Positions 25,401 through 36,989 of a stretch of 64,000 nt of DNA are shown here, piece by piece. The notes under the pieces are model-generated. The model was not told the DNA's origin and ran no database searches. It was given only the letters and a program-made list of their open reading frames with translations. The translations under genes and the position numbers were made by a program. Origin of the DNA: Lithospermum erythrorhizon (Eukaryota; Streptophyta; Magnoliopsida; Boraginales; Boraginaceae); the NCBI GenBank assembly GCA_019722365.1, contig JADFUC010000385.1:1-64000 (forward strand), given 5' to 3'. How positions within the stretch are numbered: the stretch's first letter is position 1; the number at the start of each line of letters is the position of its first letter.

Positions 25401-27468
25401 GAGGTCCGCTTCTTCCATTGAGACGGGTTTGTTTTTCCGTGTCTTAAACAAGAATATCCCTAGACTCGCCTTGATAAAGATAATGGGCCGCCCCTAGTGT
25501 CGGGCCCCTCTCCTCGAATGGGATGCTCCTAATCTTCCTCCCCGGCCGATCTTCCCACTGGGAATGCGTGTATGTATATTGCGGCCCCGGGTGTCCTTCC
25601 GCCTCAAGACGCTATGCCTGGATCAAGTAGTGGCTAAACATCGGTCCTGTGTCCTTCCGCTTTTGTCCTGGGATGCTTCCCCCATCGTAAATTCATAAGG
25701 TTTGCCACTCCTAACGGGCTTTCCGGGGCCCTCGGAGAATCCCACCAGTGGGGTGGCCGTGCCTAATCTCGGTGGCTCTACTCATCTCCAATTGAGGTAT
25801 GCTTCTAGAATAGGATGTCTACCGAGCTCCCTGCATCTGCCTGTTAGAGGCGAGAGTATAATGACTGAATCTCATCCCAGAGGCCATTCTACCTTCAAAT
25901 CCTTCCCTGAGGCGACAAGCCTGGGAACTCCTGATTGCCCCCGCGGTTTCTTAAGCATATATGCACCTGGCGGCGATGCCTGCCCTGCACTCCCTTGAGT
26001 CAGCCTAATCCGGCCTCGCCTCGAGACGACTTTACCCACCGTACGCTGAGTCCATCCGTATCACGCCTGGTCTCTCGTGATGAATCTCAACTGACCCCAC
26101 TGGACGAGCTTCTCTCTCTATCTCGATCTTCTGTGGGGGGAAATCGCGCCTATGATCTTTGTGGTAATCGGCGTAACTTGCTCATCCCTCTCTGACCGAG
26201 ATGTCTTCTCGCCGAGGTGGCCGCAATGTAAATTACCGGCCTTCAATCTTCAGAAATGGCATTCAGGCCTCAAAAGGAGTATTGACCTTCCCTTGACCTC
26301 CTTCTTCCTCTTTCCTCGGATCACTATGGCGTGTGAAAAGGCACTTCTAGGAAGTTGTCGGGCCCGGGAGTATGCCTTTGCTGCCGCCCGGATCCTCGGC
26401 TCCAGCCCCACACCGCGTTCATCTACTGTGCTTCCTTCCGCGATTCTCAAATTCTAGTGTTTCCCCTCGATCCGAATGTATTTTGTAGCCCATTGACCTC
26501 TCCCATCCCAGGCCGCCATTTGAAGAGTGCGACTCCTTGAACTTGCTCAATCCACAAGCCCTCCACAAAGGCAATCATATCTATCATTTGGTTATTAGCT
26601 CCGTGATATTAGGTTGAACCTCCGCTTGGAAATCGCCTGAAGGAGGCGAGACACCAGCCTCCTGCTTGATAGTCACGGTGGAGTGCTCATCTTGTTCGGC
26701 CGGACTCTCCCACATAGGGTCCCGTGAACCGGTTCTTGAGCCTTCAAAGGATGCATGCACCTTCGTGCAACTAATTGAACTATTTCACATGCAGTCCACA
26801 ATTTGGCTGGAAAGGCCCCACAATACAATGTGTGTGTGTTGTCCGTCGGGTAAATGACGTTGGGGATCGAACCCATATGCTCCTCCCGTGAATCCTCGTG
26901 AAGGCCTTCAACCTTGCCGTGTACGATGGCACCCTTAGGTGGCAAAGGTCCACTGCATTGTCCTCGTCAATTGTCCAATTGCCGGTAGGCATCCACCATT
27001 GCTGCAAAGCCGCTTAAAGCATCTGCGAAAAATGGGCCTCCGCCAGAATCTCATGGCGACTTTGTTTCAAGAATCGCCATTGTTCCTTCGCATCGGGGAG
27101 CGTGTGAAAGGAGGTCTCTCCTCTCTCGGCTTACCATACGCCTGGGTTCTCCCTTCTAACCGGTGGACCGCCTCCCGGAGTTGCTGCATCACCGCCAATA
27201 CGGTCCATGCTGCGTCGTGGATTATCACGCTATCTCCGTGGGTTTGAATTTGCCCCATGTATAGTTCCCCCAGCCTGTAGGTTGACTACCAGGCATCGTT
27301 GTGGCATCATTCTATTTAAGTTGACCCCGGAGATCATCCGGGTTGAGCCTCGGTCTCTTTGAGGGGCTAACAATTGTCATCATGCTCATTCGCTTTCATG
27401 ATGGCCATGATAATGGTTAAGATGTGTGTAAGCATTTCAATGCAAGTTCCTAGAAGGTCGCCAATGAT
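22443..27468 (-). pseudogene. Interior of the probable gypsy element, domains lost
   Basis: GC-richer than its flanks and full of short open frames on both strands, none longer than about 130 codons. I translated the minus strand and could not find a secure zinc knuckle, RT catalytic YxDD, RNase H or integrase motif. It is best read as an ancient, C-to-T-eroded gag-pol. A nonautonomous element with no pol is the alternative. Confidence 0.4.
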
Positions 27469-28012
27469 GATCTCGTCCGGTTTCTATAGTGGGATGGATC
27501 ACAAATAATCCAAGTCGAGCATTCATACGCCTTTTGCCTAATCAAAGGCTCCTCGCAAGACAGCTTTCTCGGTCGCAAACACTCCGACGGCGAAGTCAGA
27601 ATTTTAATCAAAAGAGTTTAGTTTCCAAAGAAAGAATATTTCGTATCAGCTTAACTTACTTGATTTACCAAGGTTACCTTTTATATTTGCTTAAACGGTT
27701 ACATTGGTCGCAGCCTTAATGGCTCATTCATTTCGACATTATGTCATTAGGGGATCGTAATTAATTACCCCCACGGTGCCGAACTGCCGCTTGTTACTTT
27801 AACGGTTCTTCTTACCGAGCCGGATTAGCCTTACTTAACGGTCTTCTTCCTCTTATCGAGTTGGACAAGCCCCTTTAAGGTAGGTGGATCGCCTCGGCCC
27901 ACCTGCTCACAGACCAGTCCATTTTATTCAGCTTTGTCCATGATCCTTCTTCGGTGAGCCCAATCAGATTGGACCCACCTCTGAATCAGCCCGATTATTT
28001 ATGAAATTATCA
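27469..28012 (-). repeat. 5' LTR of the 21.9-28.0 kb element
   Basis: The outer end (minus-strand TGATAATTTC) is at 28012 and the inner end at about 27469 beside the primer-site-like TTGGCGACC. It carries the LTR words shared with 21870-22442. Confidence 0.6.
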
Positions 28013-29431
28013 GGACCTTACTCTTTCTAGCATTGATTAATTATGTTGTGAATTGGCTGGAAAATGCCTCCAAGAACCTCTCAAAGGACACTAAATAAAC
28101 TCAATATAGAGAAAAAGTGTTAGATAATACAAGAGCTCGTGTCATTCTGTATCACATATTTTTTGAGCGACAATTCATTTATATAACTTTATATTTATAT
28201 TAAAAAATTGATAAAATTATATAATTGCACAGAACGACACACTTGTGTGTCTTTATCATGTTTCAAGTTAAAATGAGGATAGTATTATGGAAGAACTTAT
28301 ACATTATAACATGAAACTTGTAATCTTTATATTCTTGTACATGGATATCGCCATTGACATTTATATAAGTTATAACCTGGACTGTGGAATATTGTTCACC
28401 TTAGTCCCCATTTTGTTAAAGGCAAACTCGCTTAAAATATCTTTTTATGTTTGAATAATGTTGATGATAATCTTAATTAACTTAGAACTAATCATTCACT
28501 GTCGCATGCATTACATATATAAATACTTTGTGTGATTACTATAACTATAAGGAAACTTCTTGGTTGTATTTGTTGGCTAACAGAACTAGGGGCTAAACTT
28601 CATAAACTTTCTAAAATAATTTAAACTTCATTCCTTCAAAATTTCAAATTATACAAATCTTTTGTGTGTAGAAATAACAAAAACTTCTAAAAGTTAAGAG
28701 GGTCATTTTGAAAATATATATAGTCTTAAAGTTAAATATTCATGGGTTTATAAGGTCCTAGCCACTCCTGTATATGAACATTTTAAATTCATTAATATGA
28801 CCATTATTACCAACAACTCTTTTCATATTCTTATTTTCATATATATATATAAGAGATTCGTGATCATATATATGAGATATGTGAAACACAAAAACAAACA
28901 TAAAACAAATCAATTCTCTATACAATTCTTGGATATTATTTATGCTAAGTTTCAAAGTCAAAGTACACAGAACTACCGGCGATTACGATTACCATGCATG
29001 GAAGTCATGTCAGAAATAGCTTTCGTCATTGACTGTCTGAGTTTGATCTATACCACGACATAACTTGAAATTATTGATAAAATTTCTTCTACATTTGTTA
29101 TTATTATAGTAAAATCTCTATAAATCAATACTCGGTAAATCAATCACCTGTTTTTCTAGGGCACATATTAAGATATCAATAAAGGAAAATATTTCATAGA
29201 ATATTTGCATAGAAAATTTGATATGGAAATAATTGTTTTCAGGTGTTGTATTTTATTTCCAATTTTACCTCTTACCATGTGCCCTTAGGGCACACGTTAG
29301 AAAATCTCAATTAATAAACTCTTTAAAAATAATAAATTTGTTCAATTCCGACTTGGGCCAGTTAAAAAACTTTCAAAAAATTAATAAAATAATAAGATAA
29401 TAATTTGACAACTTGCTTTGAAACTCTGAGA
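28013..29431. other. AT-rich spacer, expected site of a missing copia 5' LTR
   Basis: No gene is seen. The SIRE-like copia gag begins at 29432, so a 5' LTR would be expected here, but no repeat partner was found downstream of 41142. The LTRs appear to be deleted or beyond recognition. Confidence 0.5.
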
Positions 29432-30372
29432 ATGGAGGACGATGAATCTATAGCTTTATATAACAATAAGGTTAAGGACATTGCTCACAAGGTTACGGCT
29501 ATTGAAATTTGCTCGTAAGGAAAATTCTTAGGACTCTTCCTAAGAAATTTGCTCACAAGGTTACGGCTATTGAAGAAGCACAAGATCTGACAACTATGAG
29601 GGTGGATGAGTTGATGGACAATCTAACCACCTTTGAAATGTCTCTTGATGATGGGGAGCCAAGTAAGAAAAAGGGGATAGCATTGAAAGCAACCTCGGAA
29701 GATGTCGATGATGATGATCTTGTTGAAAGCATGAACCTGTTGGCGAAGAACTTCAAATCTCTTAAGAGGTTTAACAAGAAGTCGTATGGAGGAACCAGCT
29801 ATCCAAGAGAAAGACAACCCAAAAGGGATCCAATGTAGAGAATGTGAAGGGTTTGGACACATTCAAGTGGAATGCCCTAACTATATCAAGAAGCAATCAA
29901 AGAATTATTACACTATTCTAATTGATGATGACTCAAAAGAGGAGGATGATCAAGAAGAAAAAGTTAGCAACTTTGTTGCATTTGCTGCCCGTACGTAACC
30001 ACCCATGATGACAATCGCATGACAAATGCTGAAGACGAAGTACGACCGTTATGGCTTTAAAGACTATAAGTTGTTGTACACCAAATGGACTGAGTTAACT
30101 ATGATCTACACTAAAGTTGAGACTGAAAAAGGCAACTGAAGAAGGAGAATGATAAGCTGACTAAAATTGTGTTGGATCGTGATGAGGAGATAAATAACTT
30201 GATTGCTCAATTGACAGCTCTCAACAAGGGTCTGAAGATGATTAATTCAAGCACTAATATTCTTGATGAAATTTTGGTTATTGAAAAAGAGGCCGGTGAC
30301 ACTACGGGCATTGACTTTGAGAGAGGAAAATTCAACAATCAGAAAGGAGAAGTGAAGTCTATACTACTGTGA
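29432..30372 (+). pseudogene. Copia gag with zinc knuckle, broken
   Basis: Starts at ATG 29432 (MEDDESIALYNNKV, a gag UBN2-type word). An open stretch 29509-29838 carries the lineage-typical KILRTLPKKFAHKVTAIEEA and DELMDNLTTFEM. In the next frame, 29830-29880 gives the CCHC knuckle CRECEGFGHIQVEC, followed by an acidic tract and NFVAFAART. A coiled tail is at 30169-30372. Frameshifts near 29510 and 29830 separate the parts. A 24-bp word is repeated at 29482 and 29550 (see findings). Confidence 0.85.
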
Positions 30373-30425
30373 AACCAATACCAATAACCTACTGAGCAAT
30401 TAAGCCACAGTAGAACTAACCGAAT

Positions 30426-31500
30426 ATGGTATCATTACCACTGCGGGAAAGAAGGAACGTGATTGGTCCTTATTGTTACAAGTTGTATGGACCCAAGAGA
30501 AGCAAGTACCCCTCCCACAAGACTCTATGGATCAAGAAGGTGAATCATGTCAATCACGTTGCCTATACCTCCCTGAAAGCTACATCACAATCCAGTTCGT
30601 ACTTTGACAATGGGTGTTCAAGACACATGACAGGGAAGAAAATGTATCTCACACAGATTCAATCACTCAAAGGAGATCATGTCACATTTAGACGGAGGCA
30701 TTGTGGAAAAAATTATTGAAAAGGTCAACTCTCAGGTTAAAGGCCGTACCTCCTAGATGATGTACTTTTGTATAAGAGTCGACACCTAACCTCATTAGCA
30801 TCACCAACCCAAGCAGATACGGTATAAAGTTTCGACAAGGATGGATTCATCACACAATAGCTTAGACCGAACTGTTATGTAAGGCGTTATCGGCCGACAA
30901 TCGCTACATGTGGACCTTGTAAAAGTCTTAAGCAGCAGTGAAGACTGAAATATTGAGTTATGGCATAAGAAGTCAGCCACACAAATTACGCGGTGAAACA
31001 TTCAACAACTTATATCAAAAGAGGCTATACGAGGACCGCTAGCTTCGAGATCAAAGACAGAGCGTGTGAATGCCGTTGCAAATGCACTCAAGAGTCGGCC
31101 ACCAAAGTTACAAATACCACCACTGTGGTACTAGAGTTGATGCAAGTGGACTTAATCATCTCTCGATCAGGGGTACAAACAACACAAATTATCAAATATG
31201 GAGGGGGAGAAAATCAAATGTTTAATATTTTTATATATTTGGTAGTTTGTGTTATATTCTTGCTGATCGTGAATCTAGGCAGAAATTTGATGTCAATAGT
31301 GATGAAAGAATATTCTTGGGATACTCTAGGAATAGCAGAGCATTGCGTGTGTTCAATAAAAGAACCAAAGTTGTCATGAAATCCATGAATGTGAAGGTGT
31401 TGGATCAAGGGTCGAAACATGGGCAAGATGTCGAGGTTATGTACATGTTATCAATACCCGACAAACCAAGTGGAGTTGCTGTGATGGTGAACAAGTGTTG
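30426..31500 (+). pseudogene. Copia protease and integrase fragments
   Basis: The protease active-site box reads FDNGCSRHMTG near 30601-30633. Copia proteases normally have D-S/T-G here, so the catalytic triad residue after Asp is altered. Most of the integrase core is missing or scrambled between 30720 and 31230. The integrase C-terminal word (ESRQKFDVNSDERIFLGYS, then RNSRALRVFNKRT) reads in 31265-31370. Confidence 0.75.
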
Positions 31501-31633
31501 ATACATAAGTATTTACGCATCTCTATACAATCGCTTAGTAGAATCCAAAAAGAACCATCCTATTGACAATATTATTGGTCAACTTGATCAAGGAATCACA
31601 ACAAGAAGGAAGGAACTTGTTGATTACAAAAAA

Positions 31634-32374
31634 ATGGTCGGACTCATTGGTGAAAGTTGTTTTATATCCAAAGTGGAGCCCAAAAATGTCGATGAAGCAC
31701 TTAAAGATGAACACTGGATAAGTGCCACGGGAGTGAGTTACTTCAATTCCAAAGGAATGATAAGCCTGGAAACCAGCCTGCACTCCAAAGACCACAATGT
31801 CATAGGAACCAAATGGATATTTAAAAACCGGTCGGAGGAACTTAGGATTGTCACCAGAACAAGGCGCGTTAGTTGCACAAGGTTACTCTGCTGTTTAAGG
31901 CGTTGACTTTGAAGCAAACTTTGCCCCGTACAAATCTGAAGCTATAGACTGTTACTTAGTTTGGCATGCTTTGATAGTTCAAATCAGATTAAATGATCCC
32001 AAGAGTGCATTTTAATGCTGTTTGTTGGAAGGGGAAGTGTATGATGATCACCAAGGTTTGTTGATAGCTTGTCCACAATGTGTGTGTGACTGAGGGAAGG
32101 CCTTATATGACTCAAACAGCTCCTAGAGCTTGGTATGCGAGACTCACAAAGTTTTTGCTGGCTAATGGATATATACGTGGAGGAACATACAAAACACTCT
32201 TCATCAAATATGATAATTTCAAAACTGATGGTAGCTCAAATTTATGTCGATGATATAATTTTTGGTAGACTAACCGGTATAAATTTTTGTCCAATGTGAT
32301 GAAGTCAATTAGAGATGAGCATGGTTGGTGAATTGAACTACTTTCTGGAATTTCAAGTCAAGCAAATGAATGAT
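31634..32374 (+). pseudogene. Copia reverse transcriptase, 5' part
   Basis: EPKNVDEALKDEHWISA then VIGTKWIFKNRSEE at 31676-31835 are the start of a copia RT. Frameshifted continuations follow: an altered GVDFEANFAP-like stretch near 31900, VYDDHQGLL-like wording, QIYVDDIIFG-like wording near 32235-32270, and an ELNYFLEFQVKQMND-like stretch running to the insertion at 32374. The catalytic Asp pair is still readable in frame fragments. The protein is interrupted by the LTR insert. Confidence 0.8.
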
Positions 32375-34664
32375 TGTGACGACCCGCCCCAGCCGGCCGC
32401 CCGAGGTTAATCGGCCCAAGTCCAGTGATACCGTGAGTCACCAAATCGATGGACGACCTGGGGATTGAAAGACCTACATGTCCCAATAACCAATAAAATA
32501 ACATACATGCTAAGAATAGTTTTAAGAAAATAATCCATCGTGGTATTTCCTAACCACACAAAACCACCATATATACAACAAACTGTCAAAGTACAAAATG
32601 TCAACAATATACAATCTGACATCCCAAAATAACCACAATATAAACATCAGCACTACAACCAAAACAACAAGAAGACTGTGAGGATCTACGGCCACCCGTC
32701 TCTCACCTAAGCACTCAGTCCCGATCACACGAACGAATCAGAAACGCTGATGCACCACCTGTCAACCTGGCACAAATAAAATGCCGCCCATAGCGAATAG
32801 GGTGTGTTTAAGCTTAGTGAGTACTTATCTCAAGAGTGGAAATTAACCCACACCCACGCGTAGAGTAAATAAGAATAGTTAATTTCGCATAACATAGATA
32901 GATTTTCAGAATACTACATAATTCAGGGCCATTATAACATCAAAAAATATCAGCCTACGAACTCCTCGATCATGCTTTCATCATAAAATATATTAAATAC
33001 CAACATTACAATTATCATAATTTCATAGGCCCATCAACTAAACATGCACATACTAGTAAGGAACACCCTAACTATAATCATGCATCTCAAAGAAAACAAA
33101 CAATGGCAACTATGCCCCAAATAAGTCCACAACTATACCACAACACTAAGACTTCATAAAGATCACAACTAAACAACTCAAACAAATTTCAACATAATCT
33201 CGAAATAACTCAACTCAACTCAATCAACGCAACTCAACTCAACTCAACTCAATCAACGCAACTCAACTCAACTCAATCAATGCAACTCAACTCGACATAG
33301 ACCCGGATTCCAAATTCCAACTAAGGCTCAGAATCAACCCTTCTAACCTCATAGTGAGAAACTTATTCCCATCCACATAAGCTAAACATCACACTCGTAA
33401 CGAGGTCCGAGGCAAATACATCAGACTCATACCGAAGTACAAGGCAAACACCATAATACAACTTAACATACGTCAAGAACCACTAAACAACTCATAAACA
33501 ACACACTGTGAACGGCTAATGGTGCAAATACATCACACTCATACCGAAGTACAAGACAAATACCGGATAATAAAACTTAACATACCTCAACAACCCATAG
33601 ACAACTCATCCAATGTCAATCCAACTAACAAAAACATCCTAACCCCAAATGATCAAAATAGCCTCGGAAATCAACTCATCCTAACTCGACTCAATCTAAC
33701 CCTCGAAATGATTATAAACCACAAAAAATACTACACACAATCCAACTACTCAACCAACTAATCATACACAAAAAATCAACACAAAAATGTATATAGATAA
33801 ACATGCTCACAATTATCACCAAATTCAACACATTCACGAGAAAGTAAATTAATCTACACCCGTGAGTTAAATACTCACCTCGCCTAGCAATAATCAATGC
33901 CTGTCAATCTTAACCCCATTTTAGTATTCACCTAACAAATTCTATTTTAGAGGTTTAGGTCATCAATTACCTAAACTTAAAGTTTTAACCATTCAATCCA
34001 ATAAAATTTAGTCATCAACTTAACAACTTTAGGTGGAAAAGATTACTACGCGCGGTTAAACGACTAGTAAAACGACAAAAATTCAACCATTCCAACTCTT
34101 CCGCTATTTTTCGCTTCATCACCTCTACCCCAACAATATAACTTTAAGCAATTTCTAATCAATCCAACAATCAATTCTCCAACTAATTTATCCATTTATA
34201 ACAATCTTTAATCAAAACCCCAAATACTACTCAATCCACAAACTCACCAACATACTTTCCAATCAACATCAAAAGCAATACTTCTATTCCCAAAACACTA
34301 TACTAAGGTTCAATAACATCATAATACAATTTAAAGGTGATTTGGAAAAAGTCAACAAAAGTCAACTCTCAAAATCTTTGGAAATATAACAAAAGTTTCA
34401 AGCTTTCTTACCTTAAAGAGTAGAGGATGATGACGGGGAAATGATAAACCAACTTTTGAACTCTCGAGCAACAAAGCGAAGAGATTTTAATGAAAACCTA
34501 ATCCGTATTATAATGCTATCCGTGACATAAATTAAGCACTCATTTAATACTAGTCCTTCGCATATCGATTTTATTCCTAAAGTATTTACTATCTCCGGTC
34601 CCACCCACCAAAACGATATATATAATATAATATAAACGCCTAAGTCAGAATGTGGTTATTTCCA
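32375..34664. repeat. LTR-only (solo LTR) insertion with target duplication
   Basis: Begins TGTGACGACCCGCC and ends ATTTCCA, so it has TG...CA ends. It is flanked by ATGAT (32370-32374) and ATCAT (34665-34669), a 5-bp target duplication with one mismatch. It interrupts the copia RT exactly: the reading sense resumes at 34670. Length 2290 bp with no coding domain, so it is best explained as a solo LTR left by recombination. A related copy in opposite orientation lies at 61850-64000. Its orientation is unclear: a TATATATAATATAATATAAA tract sits near 34613-34635. Confidence 0.8.
33205..33292. repeat. (AACTC)n-based tandem repeat in the solo LTR
   Basis: Runs of ACTCA/AACTC are broken three times by CAATCAACGC or CAATCAATGC, giving a higher-order period of about 30-35 bp. 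Confidence 0.85.
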
Positions 34665-34669
34665 ATCAT

Positions 34670-35367
34670 AGCATATCATCTCTCAATCTAAATATGCTAT
34701 GGGTTTAGTGAAGAAGTTGGACTTGAAAATACCAAGTCTAAGAGGACTCCAGCAGCTACACATGTCAAGGTTGGTAGAGATATCGATGCGCTAGTTAACA
34801 TCAAAGAATCATGTTGTATGATAGGAATTCTTCTACCTATAACAAGGCACTAAATAGTGCATACGCAGTAGGGGTATGTGCCACTTTTCAATCAGGTCCA
34901 AAGGAGAGTCACTTGAACCAGGTAAAGAGAATCATCAAATATGTAAATAGTACGATGGATTATGGTCTTCTCTATACATTTGACACAAATAGCACTTTGG
35001 TGGAATTTTGTGATAAGCCGATTACTGAAATATGTAAGATCGAAAAGCAATATCCTGTGGATGTTTTTGGGAAATAATCTTGTATCATGGTTTAGCAAGA
35101 AGTAGAATTGCCTCTATCTACGCCCAAAGTCAATACATAGTCAAGTTAGTAAGAGTTTGTAATTTACATGTGGATGCAAGTGTATGCTCGAGGAATAAAA
35201 TATTAGGGTGCGTGTTATGACATTTTATTGTGACAACATGAGTGCCACAATGTAACTAAAAAATCCGTATAGCACAACCGAACTAAGCATATAGATATAA
35301 GACATCACTTCATCACTTAAACTCACAAGATAAAGTGATTACTTTCAGTACGCGAGTATTGCAGGTA
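34670..35367 (+). pseudogene. Copia RT end and RNase H fragment
   Basis: Resumes directly after the solo LTR with SQSKYAMGLVKK and the TPAATHVKVG word. The frame 34811-35077 then gives YAVGVCATFQSGPKESHLNQ and VKRIIKYVNSTMDYGLLYT, strongly conserved in copia. It is followed, frameshifted, by NNLVSWFSKK near 35070-35100 and a KNPYSTTELS.HIDIRHHF-like stretch near 35265-35310. It ends at the gypsy insertion. Confidence 0.85.
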
Positions 35368-35711
35368 TGTACCGTAGTAAGCTACCTATGCCGATTTCCA
35401 GAACTTTGAGGATAAGTAACAAAAAGAGAATAGAAGAGCGTAAGAAGGAGAATAAAAGAGGGAAGAAGAAGAAGAAGATCAGAAGGGGAAATGAATGCAT
35501 AAATAGAAGAACAAAACTAGGAGGAAAGGAGATTTTAGATATTCATTTCATAGTCTTTTACAAGTTGATGCTCTTTCTATATATAGAGTTGTAATTCATA
35601 AAATGTAAATAATAGATAATTGTAAATGGAAAATGCTTTTGTAACTACTTTCTGTAGAGTTTGTTATTTTCTCTTTCTTTGCTCACATGCTTATTGCCCT
35701 TTCCTGTTACA
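35368..35711 (-). repeat. 3' LTR of the nested gypsy element
   Basis: TG...CA ends (TGTACCGTAG ... CCTGTTACA). Nearly collinear with 40712-41048 over its full length, roughly 90 percent identical by eye, including the TCTATATATAGAG TATA-like core and TTTGTTATTTTCTCTTTCTT. Confidence 0.92.
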
Positions 35712-35948
35712 CTCCTCCTCCCTTGATTTTTCCTTGACCCTAAGAAAAGCTGGGTACTTCTTCTAGATGAAATGATAATCTTCACATGTAGCCTCCCAAG
35801 GTGATGAGTAGTTCCACTGGATTAAAACTTGATAAATAATATATGTTGTCCCTTTCACAATTCTTTGTTGAGTATCGCTTAATTTTATGTATAGGAAAGG
35901 AGCATCGGAAGTGTCTCAGGAAGTTTGTCATGAGCTTCTATGTTTCTC

Positions 35949-36830
35949 TTAATCTGTTTTTTTGAGGAGGGACACATGGAAAACATGATGAATTATGGAT
36001 TCTTCAGGAAGTTGCAACTTGTATGCCACAAGCCTATATTCGCAATGATCTTGAATGGCCCATAAAATTTTGATGCTAACTTGAGATGCTTTCTCACAAC
36101 ACAGTTCGCCTATATGGTCAGTAGCCAGGAATACCATGTCACCAATCAAATTTCACACTTTTCAAGTCTCACAACCTTTCTACCTCCTTCCGAGCTGTAG
36201 AGGTTATGTTTAATGAGTTGAGTGATCTGCCTCATTTGCTCTATGATTGCAGCAGCTTCAGTGCTCACATCCTTCAAGTGGGGAGAAGTAGATAGGAGTG
36301 GAGGTTTATATCCATACAGAGCCTCAAAGGGGGACATTTTCGTGCTGGAATGGTAGTTTTATTATACCGTACTCGCTAAGGCTAACCAGTTATACCAATC
36401 TTTAGGCCTATCACTACAATATATTCAAGTAGGTTTCCAGATATTGGTTTACTCTCGCTTGTCCATCACTGGGAATTTATAAGTAGGTTGTACGGCAATT
36501 TTGTGCCTAACTTAGTAAACATTTCTTGCCAAAATGTACTGAGAAATACTTTTATCCCTAATGTAGAGTATATGCTGGAGTAGGCCATGAGTCAAGATAT
36601 TATCCAAGAATAACTTAGCTATTAAGGTGGCAGAAAAATGATAGGACAATGCTATAAAATGGGAATACTTGGTATACCTGTCCACTATCTCTAGTATTGC
36701 ATTCATATTCCTTGATCTTGGTAGGCCTTCAATGAAATCCATTCATATTTGAGTCCAAGCTGTTTGAGGTACTTCTACAGGTTGCAACAATCCAGGCTAT
36801 GGCACTCCCTCATGTTTACTTTTCTGGCAT
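35949..36830 (-). pseudogene. Gypsy integrase
   Basis: The minus strand gives WMDFIEGLPRSRNMNAILEI-type core wording then VDRYTKYSHFIAL at 36512-36745 (rve core, first catalytic Asp region). MSPFEALYGYKPPLL follows at 36280-36337 and the C-terminal GDMVFLATDHIG, YKLQLPEESIIHHVFHVS at 35955-36140. Stop codons and frameshifts separate the three open stretches. The LP..S.IH..FHVS.LKK ending is typical of plant chromoviruses. Confidence 0.88.
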
Positions 36831-36989
36831 ATGTTGCAAGATGTAACAAAGTGTGTGACCTCTTTCTTGAGTGCTTTCCAAAAGAATAGGGCCTTTATGT
36901 TGTGGTAGGTAACTCATATCCTAGAATGTCTCCCCATAGTAGAGTCATGCATTGCTGTCATTATCTTGTGCTTCATGTTGTCATCATCC

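Larger units (their letters stand above)
21870..28012 (-). mobile_element. LTR retrotransposon, probably Ty3/gypsy
   Basis: Two related direct repeats (about 21870-22442 and 27469-28012) bound a GC-richer interior. On the minus strand the right LTR starts TGATAATTTCATAAATAAT and its inner end GATGATCATCA is followed by TTGGCGACC, resembling the TGGCGCC primer-binding site of many plant gypsy (Tat-like) elements. That makes the right LTR the 5' LTR and the element minus-oriented. The coding part is too eroded to show a domain, so the superfamily rests on the LTR start and primer site only. Confidence 0.55.

Noticed and set aside
25702..26540. Several plus-strand frames of 60-100 codons
   Set aside because: Chance frames in a GC-richer retrotransposon interior; they overlap each other and match nothing.
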